A DNA stretch of 10,819 nucleotides, from NCBI GenBank assembly GCA_964491375.1, contig CAZBGL010000168.1:1-10819 (forward strand), read 5' to 3'. Every line of letters begins with the position of its first letter. The stretch's first letter is position 1. A program made the translations under genes and the position numbers. The notes beneath the pieces were generated by a model. That model did no database searches, was not told the DNA's origin, and saw only the letters and a program-made list of their open reading frames with translations. Source of the DNA: CAZBGL01 sp964491375 (GTDB lineage Bacteria > Desulfobacterota > Deferrisomatia > Deferrisomatales > Deferrisomataceae). Of the stretch, positions 6,023 to 10,819 are shown in pieces.

Positions 6023-6671
6023 CGCTCCACCCCTCCTCTCCGATCAAGGGTACGAACCGGCACCCCCCCAGGTTCTCCCGCAGGAACCGGTGGCCCTTCC
6101 GGGTCACCCTGAGGAGCTCCTGGAATCCCCGGTCACCCACCGGCACCACGAGCACGCCCCCGGCGGGGTCCAACTGCCGCTCGAGTGCCGGCGGCACGTC
6201 CGGTGCGCCGGCCGTGACCAGGATTCCCTGGAAGGGGGCCTCCTCCGGAAGGCCCAGGGTCCCGTCCCCCACGTGGACGCGCACGTCCCCGTACCCCAGC
6301 CGGCGAAGCCGCCCCGCTGCCTCCCGGGCCAGGGTGGGATGGCGCTCGATGGTGTGGACTTCGCAGCCCAGCTCCCGCAGCACGGCCGCCTGGTACCCCG
6401 ACCCGGTGCCCACCTCCAGCACCTTGTCTCCCTCGCCCGCCCCGAGCGCCTCGGTCATCAAGGCCACCATGAAAGGCTGGGAGATCGTCTGGCCCTCGCC
6501 GATGGGGAGGGGCGTGTCGTCGTAGGCCATGGAGCGAAGGTTCGCCGGCACGAACTCGTGCCGGGGCACCCGGAGCATCGCATCCAGCACCCGTACGTCC
6601 CGGATCCCCCGGGCGCGGATCTGGCGCTCCACCATGGAACGCCGCTGTTCGGCGTAACGGTCGGCGCTCAT
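6015..6671 (-). CDS. pcm: Protein-L-isoaspartate O-methyltransferase
   Basis: This SAM-dependent enzyme methylates L-isoaspartyl residues formed by protein ageing and so starts their repair. The 218-residue product has the family length and motifs: MVERQIRARGIRDVRVLDAM at 13-32, RHEFVP (37-42), the substrate loop LPIGEGQTISQPFMVALM (55-72), SAM-binding motif I VLEVGTGSGYQAAVL (84-98), the acidic residue E109 after beta-2, GDGTLGLPEEAPFQGILVTA (135-154), and the C-terminal RFVPLIG (205-211). The ATG at 6671-6669 overlaps the mglA stop in an ATGA configuration, so the two are translationally coupled. An open frame continues 89 codons upstream but is low-complexity Gly/Pro/Arg sequence, the out-of-frame shadow of mglA. 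In gammaproteobacteria pcm lies beside the stationary-phase sigma gene rpoS; here it shares an operon with a sigma-32-type gene. Confidence 0.96.
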   Translation of the reverse strand: MSADRYAEQRRSMVERQIRARGIRDVRVLDAMLRVPRHEFVPANLRSMAYDDTPLPIGEGQTISQPFMVALMTEALGAGEGDKVLEVGTGSGYQAAVLRELGCEVHTIERHPTLAREAAGRLRRLGYGDVRVHVGDGTLGLPEEAPFQGILVTAGAPDVPPALERQLDPAGGVLVVPVGDRGFQELLRVTRKGHRFLRENLGGCRFVPLIGEEGWSDD

Positions 6672-7285
6672 CCGTTGCCGCCCTGTGCGCGGCGGTCCGT
6701 AGGCCCCCGCGCCAACTCCTGCAGCACGCCCCGGGCCACGCCCTTGAGGGTGTCGAACACCCCCTTCCCCTCCAGGGCCACGGCTTCGTATTCCGGGAAC
6801 CCCGGCGCGCCCAGGGCCGCTCGGATGTCCTCCACGGGCACAGCCTCCGGCAGGTCCCGTTTGTTGTACTGGAGCACCGTGGGGAGTTCCCCCACCCTCA
6901 GCCCGTAATCGGCCAGGTTGCGCCCCAGGTCGTCCCACGATTCGGCGTTGGCCTCGATCCGGAGGGGATCGCTGTCAGCCACGAACACGATCCCGTCCAC
7001 CCCCTTGAGGATGAGCTTCCGGCTCGCCCCGTAGAAGACCTGGCCGGGGACCGTGTACAGATGGAACCGGACCTGGAACCCCCGGAGCGTTCCGAGGTTC
7101 ATGGGCAGGAAGTCGAAGAAGAGCGTCCGCTCGGTCTGGGTGGCCAGGCTGATCAGCTTGCCCTTGCTCCGGGCCGGCGCCCGGCGGTACAGGAACCTCA
7201 GGTTGGTCGTCTTTCCAGACAGCCCGGGGCCGTAGTACACGATCTTCACGTTGATCTCCCGGGCGGAGTAGTTCACGAACGCCAT
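6668..7285 (-). CDS. mglA: MglA-type small Ras-like GTPase (cell polarity)
   Basis: The 205-residue protein is a prokaryotic small GTPase of the MglA family, which marks a cell pole and controls motility or polarity in Myxococcus. The N-terminus (INVKIVYYGPGLSGKTTN) contains the P-loop at 19-26. The segment SLATQTERTLFFDFLP (46-61) is switch I, with R53 and T54. The sequence HLYTVPGQVFYGASRK (75-90) is switch II with Q82, and NKRD at 141-144 is the base-recognition motif. G21, R53, Q82 and N141 fall at the same numbers as residues known to matter in Myxococcus MglA. Like that family, it has TVPGQ where Ras has DTAGQ. The ATG at 7285-7283 lies 13 bp after mglB, and the stop overlaps pcm. The last 12 residues are a disordered charged tail. 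MglB, its predicted GTPase-activating partner, is encoded directly upstream. Confidence 0.95.
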   Translation of the reverse strand: MAFVNYSAREINVKIVYYGPGLSGKTTNLRFLYRRAPARSKGKLISLATQTERTLFFDFLPMNLGTLRGFQVRFHLYTVPGQVFYGASRKLILKGVDGIVFVADSDPLRIEANAESWDDLGRNLADYGLRVGELPTVLQYNKRDLPEAVPVEDIRAALGAPGFPEYEAVALEGKGVFDTLKGVARGVLQELARGPTDRRAQGGNG

Positions 7286-7298
7286 GGCCGTCCCGTGG

Positions 7299-7799
7299 TC
7301 AAAACGAGAACAGGTCGTCGATGTCCTCGTCGGTGATCTCGCACAGGGGATCCACTTCCATGCGATCGTCCAGCCGCATCCGGGCCAGCACCCGCCGGAT
7401 CACCCCCTCGATCTCCCCTGCTGCCTGCCGCACCCGCAGCCGGACCATGCCCAGGGAGGCCTCCCTGCCGAAGATCACCGCCAGGATGACCCGCTGCCCG
7501 ATCAAACTGATGTGGATGCTGTCCTTCCTGCCCTGGTGGAACAGGATGGTGAAGTCCTTCTCGCCCACGAGCCGTGCCATCGTGGCGGTGGCCGCGATGT
7601 TCGAGGCGGCCAGCGTGCAGAAACTCGTCACGTCCAGGCCGGACGTGTCCCCCCATTCCGCGATCAACTGCCCGTTGGTGTCCAGGAGCAACACGGCGCG
7701 CGCCCGGCTCTCGGCGTGGATCCGGGCCAGTATTCGGCGCAGGTCCCGGTGCTCCTCTTCGAACACCACCAATTGGGGAATGCCTTCCCGGAGGCTCAC
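7299..7799 (-). CDS. mglB: Roadblock/LC7-domain protein, MglB-like GTPase-activating partner of MglA
   Basis: This 166-residue cytoplasmic protein has one roadblock/LC7 domain at about 18-140: RAVLLLDTNGQLIAEWG, then LAASNIAATATMARLVGE, FTILFHQGRKDSIHISLIG, VILAVIF and LGMVRLRV. The block with NIAATATMARLVGE and HQGR closely resembles Thermus and Myxococcus MglB, which bind MglA as a dimer and stimulate its GTPase activity. The acidic C-terminus ITDEDIDDLFSF may be a docking tail. The start is GTG at 7799-7797, overlapping the stop of the upstream REC-HisKA gene as GTGA; a purine-rich stretch including GGGGGAGGA lies a few nucleotides before it. The gene order mglB then mglA matches the Myxococcus mglBA operon. 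Function as a GAP is inferred from family and order; it could instead be one of the many uncharacterised roadblock proteins paired with GTPases. Confidence 0.9.
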   Translation of the reverse strand: MSLREGIPQLVVFEEEHRDLRRILARIHAESRARAVLLLDTNGQLIAEWGDTSGLDVTSFCTLAASNIAATATMARLVGEKDFTILFHQGRKDSIHISLIGQRVILAVIFGREASLGMVRLRVRQAAGEIEGVIRRVLARMRLDDRMEVDPLCEITDEDIDDLFSF

Positions 7800-8506
7800 C
7801 GGTCCTCCCCCTCCGGTTCGATTCCCAGGATCCGCTCACCCGCCACGTAGGGCCTCGACACCAGCGTCCGCACCCGTTCCAGCCGTTTCAGGATGTCCCG
7901 GATCCGGAGCGCGTTCTGCTGAATCATCCGGCTCTTTTCCCGCACCTCCGCGTTGTGGCCGTAGCGGTGCTCCAGGGTCTCGGCGCACATGAGGATGGCG
8001 GCCAGGGGGTTGTTCACCTCGTGCGCGACCCCTGCCACCACTTCGCGCACGGTCTTGAGCTTCTCTGCCTCGGAGCGCAGCGCCTGCTGGCGCGCCCTGG
8101 ACACCACCGAGGCCAGCCGGGCCTGCAGCTCCCGGATGTCGAACGGCTTGGCCACGTAGTCGTCGCCGCCCAGGTCCAGAGTCTCCAGCCGGTCGCCCGG
8201 GCTGCCCCGCGCGGTCACCACCACCACCGGGATGCCCCGGGTCGCCTCGCCCGACTTGAGCTCCCTCAACACCTCCCGGCCGTCCACGTCCGGCAGGGTC
8301 AGGTCCAGCAGGATCACGTCCGGGTGGCGCTCCCGCGCCGTCTCCAGACCGTCCGTGCCCGTGAGCGCCGGAAGGATCCGGAACCCCTCGGGCTCCAGGA
8401 ACATCTCGACGAACCGCACGAACGCCGGGTCGTCGTCGATCACCAAGACCACGATGGTGCCGGGGTCCCGGACCCCGGACGCCGCCCCTCCCCGTGTGCC
8501 ATCCAC
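7796..8506 (-). CDS. REC-HisKA protein lacking a histidine kinase ATPase domain
   Basis: The 236-residue protein combines a receiver domain (about 18-136) with a histidine-kinase dimerisation/phosphoacceptor helix pair (about 148-215) and then ends. The receiver is intact: acidic pocket D24-D26, phosphoacceptor D68 in VILLDLTLPDVDG, T98 and K120 in AKPFDI. The H-box is also intact, with H162 in GVAHEVNNPLAAIL. The N, G1 and G2 boxes of the HATPase domain are absent, because the frame ends in TGA 7798-7796 after a short tail, and the next gene overlaps it by 4 bp. It therefore cannot autophosphorylate. It may pass phosphate between its own D68 and H162, or serve as a dimeric phosphotransfer or scaffold protein. 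The GTG start at 8506-8504 lies 3 bp after the xseA stop, behind a G-rich GAGGGGGTGAGG. Its place directly before mglB-mglA suggests a regulator of that switch; this is inference. Confidence 0.88.
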   Translation of the reverse strand: MDGTRGGAASGVRDPGTIVVLVIDDDPAFVRFVEMFLEPEGFRILPALTGTDGLETARERHPDVILLDLTLPDVDGREVLRELKSGEATRGIPVVVVTARGSPGDRLETLDLGGDDYVAKPFDIRELQARLASVVSRARQQALRSEAEKLKTVREVVAGVAHEVNNPLAAILMCAETLEHRYGHNAEVREKSRMIQQNALRIRDILKRLERVRTLVSRPYVAGERILGIEPEGEDR

Positions 8507-8509
8507 ACC

Positions 8510-9841
8510 TCACCCCCTCGGGCGCTCCGCCCGTACCTCGGTGACCTTCGCTCCGAGCGCTCCCTTCGCCAGCGCGATCTCCAGGGGATCCCCCACGCGG
8601 CACCGGGAAGCGTCCCGCACCACCCTGCCGGCCCGGTCGCGGACCAGGGCGTACCCCCGGCCGAGCACGGAGTACGGGTTCAGGGCGCCTAGCTGCAATT
8701 CCCGGGCCCCGATCCGCTGGCGCAGCCCCGCGAGCCTGAGGTCCATCCCCCTGTCCAGGGCCACCCGCAGGTTCTCCAACTGCTCCCGGGCCCGTTGGCA
8801 CCGGACCTGGGGCCCTGCTCCCGAAAGCCTCGAGCACAGACCCTCCCACCGGCTCCGGAGGGTCCGAGCTCCGGCGAGCCACGCCCCGTCCAGGCGCTCC
8901 GCCAGGGCGTCCACCGCGATCCGGGCCCTCTCCAGCCGGTGCGCCGGGGTACGAAGCCCCGACTCCAGAACCGCCAAGCGGACACGGATCTCCCCGCACC
9001 GGCGGCGGACGGCGCCGTGAAGCCGGTCGGCCAACTGCTCCAGGGACTCCACCCACCGGGCCCACTCCCGCACCGCCACCTCGGCAGCGGCCGAAGGGGT
9101 CGGGGCCCTGACATCCGCAGCGAAGTCCACCAGCGTCACGTCGGTTTCGTGTCCCACGCCGGTCACCACGGGCACCGGACACCGACCCACGGCCCGGACC
9201 AACTCCTCGTCGTTGAAGGGCCACAGATCCTCCACGCCGCCACCCCCCCGAGCCAGCAGCACCACGTCCACCCCGGGTACGCGGCCGATCCGCTCCAAAG
9301 CGGCCCGCATCTCTTCGGCCGCCCCCTCGCCCTGCACGGCTGCCGGCGAGACCACCACGGAGACCCCTGGCGCCCGCCGGCCGAGCACCTGGAGGATGTC
9401 CCGGAGGGCCGCGCCCGTGAGCGAGGTCACCACCCCCACCACCCGGGGCATCCCCGGCAGGGGCCGTTTGCGCTCGGCGGAGAACCACCCCTCGGCCTCC
9501 AGCCGGCGCTTGCGTGCCTCGAACTCCTGCAGCAGCACCCCCAAACCGGTCGCCGGCTCCAGGATGTCCACCACGATCTGGAGTTCCCCCCTCGGCTCAT
9601 ACACAGTGACCCGGCCCCACACGAGAACCCTCGCGCCGTCTTCCAGGTCCACCCGCAGCGCCCGGAGCACGGAACGGAAGCACACCGCCCGGATCTGGGC
9701 GCTTCCGTCGCCCAGTGTGAAATAGGCATGCCCCGAGGCAGGCACCCGGAGGTTGCGCACCTCGCCCTCCACCCACACGCTGCCCACGTCCGCCTCCACG
9801 GCGGCTCGTACCCGGCTCACCAGATCCGAAACCGAGAGCAC
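8510..9841 (-). CDS. xseA: Exodeoxyribonuclease VII large subunit
   Basis: XseA with the small subunit XseB forms exonuclease VII, which degrades single-stranded DNA from both ends and acts in repair and in clearing multicopy ssDNA. The 443 residues show an N-terminal OB-fold (VWVEGEVRNLRVPASGHAYF, about 23-42), the start of the catalytic core PRVVGVVTSLTGAALRDIL, and the signature ARGGGGVEDLWPFNDEELVR followed by GVGHETDVTLVDFAADVRAPTP. A coiled-coil region rich in Arg, Leu and Glu follows (about 270-390), then a C-terminal GRGYALVRD segment. No xseB is in the window. GTG at 9841-9839 is the first conventional start, but it lacks a Shine-Dalgarno and leaves almost nothing before VLSVSDL. CTG at 9871-9869, preceded by AGGAGG at 6 nt, would add 10 residues and overlap the sigma gene. 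I keep the GTG start as the conservative call. Confidence 0.95.
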   Translation of the reverse strand: MLSVSDLVSRVRAAVEADVGSVWVEGEVRNLRVPASGHAYFTLGDGSAQIRAVCFRSVLRALRVDLEDGARVLVWGRVTVYEPRGELQIVVDILEPATGLGVLLQEFEARKRRLEAEGWFSAERKRPLPGMPRVVGVVTSLTGAALRDILQVLGRRAPGVSVVVSPAAVQGEGAAEEMRAALERIGRVPGVDVVLLARGGGGVEDLWPFNDEELVRAVGRCPVPVVTGVGHETDVTLVDFAADVRAPTPSAAAEVAVREWARWVESLEQLADRLHGAVRRRCGEIRVRLAVLESGLRTPAHRLERARIAVDALAERLDGAWLAGARTLRSRWEGLCSRLSGAGPQVRCQRAREQLENLRVALDRGMDLRLAGLRQRIGARELQLGALNPYSVLGRGYALVRDRAGRVVRDASRCRVGDPLEIALAKGALGAKVTEVRAERPRG

Positions 9842-9863
9842 ATGGGCCGGCGGCCAGCCCCTG

Positions 9864-10819
9864 TCAGTCAGCGTACACCTCCTGCACCTCGGGTTCCCGC
9901 TTCAGGAACTCCCTCAACCGTCGCTTCAGGTCCGCCTCCAACTGCCGGACCCGCTCCCGGGACACCCCGAACTGCTCCCCCAGCTCCCGGAGGGTCACGG
10001 GCTCCTCGGCCAGGAGCCTGCGGTCGAAGATGGCGCGGTCCCGCTCGTTCAGGGTCGCCCGGAACGCCTGGAGCTTTTCGCGCACGACGTTGCGGAACTC
10101 CTCCTCGGCCAGGACTTCGCTCACGTCCTGGGTGTCGTCGGCCACAAAGTCGATCCGGGCCGACTCCCCGTCCTCGTCCAGGGGGGCGTCCAGGGACACG
10201 TCTCCGCCGGACAGCCGCTTTTCCATTTCCACCACGTCCTCTTCGGGCACGTTGAGCTTGGCCGCGATGAGGCGTGGTTCGGGCCGGAATCCCCTGGCCT
10301 CGAGCTCCTGTTTGGCCTTTTTCAGGTTGAAGAACAGCCGGCGCTGGTTCTGGGTGGTGCCGATCTTCACGAGGGACCAGTTGTTGAGGATGTACCGGAT
10401 CATGTAGGCCCGGATCCACCAGGCCGCATAGGACGAGAGCTTGACCCCCCGGTAGGGGTCGAACTTCTCGACCGCGCGCATGAGCCCGATGTTCCCTTCC
10501 TGGATCAGGTCCATCAGGTTCGCAAAGCTCCGACGGAACTCGTAGGCGATCTTCACCACCAGGCGCAGGTTCGCCAGAACCAAGGCGTAGGCCGCCTTGA
10601 GATCCCCGTGCTCCCGGTATCGGATGGCGAGCTCCTTTTCCTGCTCCGGGGTGAGCAGGGGATACCGGCTCACCTCGGCCATGTACTGTTGGAGGGGGCC
10701 GGCTTCGAGCACGTCGGTGGAGGGAGGAGCCGGCAGGCCCTCGCCGTCCACCTCCATCGGAACATCCCCCTCTGCGACCACGGCCTCTCCGTCCTGGTCC
10801 ACCTCGAGGACCGTCTCCG
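9864..10819 (-). CDS. rpoH: RNA polymerase sigma-32 (RpoH) family factor, 5' end outside the window
   Basis: This alternative sigma factor directs RNA polymerase to heat-shock or related stress promoters. Numbering from an internal GTG at 10802: region 1.2 (LQQYMAEVSRYPLLTPEQEK, 38-55), region 2 with DLIQEGNIGLMRAVEKFDPY (98-117) and the -10-binding AAWWIRAYMIRYILNNWSLVK, the RpoH box QRRLFFNLKKAK (153-164, diagnostic for the sigma-32 family), and region 4.2 helix-turn-helix TLRELGEQFGVSRERVRQLE (270-289). The frame stays open to the window edge through an acidic N-terminal stretch, so the true start may lie beyond it; GTG 10802 has no visible binding site within the window. The stop TGA is at 9866-9864. 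As first visible gene of the nine-gene run, it could influence expression of the operon it belongs to. Sigma-70 proper is excluded by size and lack of the region 1.1/non-conserved insert. Confidence 0.92.
   Translation of the reverse strand, partial: ETVLEVDQDGEAVVAEGDVPMEVDGEGLPAPPSTDVLEAGPLQQYMAEVSRYPLLTPEQEKELAIRYREHGDLKAAYALVLANLRLVVKIAYEFRRSFANLMDLIQEGNIGLMRAVEKFDPYRGVKLSSYAAWWIRAYMIRYILNNWSLVKIGTTQNQRRLFFNLKKAKQELEARGFRPEPRLIAAKLNVPEEDVVEMEKRLSGGDVSLDAPLDEDGESARIDFVADDTQDVSEVLAEEEFRNVVREKLQAFRATLNERDRAIFDRRLLAEEPVTLRELGEQFGVSRERVRQLEADLKRRLREFLKREPEVQEVYAD
9869..9883 (-). promoter_or_regulatory. Possible ribosome binding site and CTG start of xseA
   Basis: On the minus strand AGGAGG (9883-9878) is followed after 6 nt by CTG (9871-9869), in frame with xseA ten codons before the GTG at 9841. 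The site lies over the last codons and stop of the sigma gene, giving an 8-bp overlap. GAG GTG codons can produce such a motif by chance, so this is a candidate only. Confidence 0.35.

Noticed and set aside
6672..6938. 89-codon N-terminal extension of pcm
   Set aside because: It overlaps mglA in another frame, and the product is Gly/Pro/Arg-rich. ATG 6671 gives exactly the family N-terminus and an ATGA overlap.
8460..8478. Perfect 8-bp inverted repeat with a 3-nt loop (CCGGGGTC/GACCCCGG)
   Set aside because: It lies inside the first codons of the REC-HisKA gene (GVRDPGT), has no T tract and is all G/C-driven. It is most likely a coding coincidence, though it could slow translation slightly.
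1..10819. Mobile elements, CRISPR arrays, tRNA/rRNA, phage or defence genes
   Set aside because: I looked for transposase or integrase motifs, regularly spaced repeats and RNA gene signatures and found none. All supported genes are chromosomal housekeeping or regulatory types with uniform composition.

Overview
This is a GC-rich, gene-dense stretch of a bacterial chromosome. It suggests a motile, rod-like Gram-negative bacterium from the broad deltaproteobacterial assemblage. The reasons are a glutaconyl-CoA decarboxylase-type carboxyltransferase, a zinc-ribbon rhomboid, a sigma-32-type factor, a Myxococcus/Thermus-like MglB-MglA polarity pair and a plausible sigma-28 promoter. This lineage call is an inference from gene content. 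No rRNA or other marker is present.

Plus strand, 1-3469. The window opens with the C-terminal end of a GcdA-like acyl-CoA decarboxylase/carboxyltransferase subunit, followed by a strong hairpin terminator. An HD-GYP cyclic-di-GMP phosphodiesterase gene comes next, preceded by a sequence closely resembling a sigma-28 (FliA) promoter. A 75-codon gene of unknown function follows. It appears translationally coupled to a UMF1/ATG22-type MFS transporter, whose conserved N-terminus can only be read from a non-standard CTG start codon.

Minus strand, 10819-3466. Nine genes run in one direction with gaps of at most 22 bp and several 4-8 bp overlaps, which is the layout of a single operon. In transcription order they are: a sigma-32-type factor (5' end outside the window), xseA, a REC-HisKA protein with no ATPase domain, mglB, mglA, pcm, a nicotinamidase, a short (archaeal-like) nicotinate phosphoribosyltransferase and a rhomboid protease. 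The operon combines stress/damage functions (sigma-32, exonuclease VII, isoaspartate repair), a polarity GTPase switch with an adjacent phosphorelay-type protein, a two-step NAD salvage route (nicotinamide to nicotinate to NaMN) and a membrane protease. The plus-strand transporter and the minus-strand rhomboid converge with their stop codons interleaved in 4 bp, leaving no room for a terminator between them.

I see no mobile element, CRISPR array, tRNA or rRNA. No intergenic stretch exceeds about 155 bp. The best candidates for unusual biology are the REC-HisKA/MglB/MglA cassette, the two possible CTG starts and the sigma-28-like promoter in front of the HD-GYP gene.
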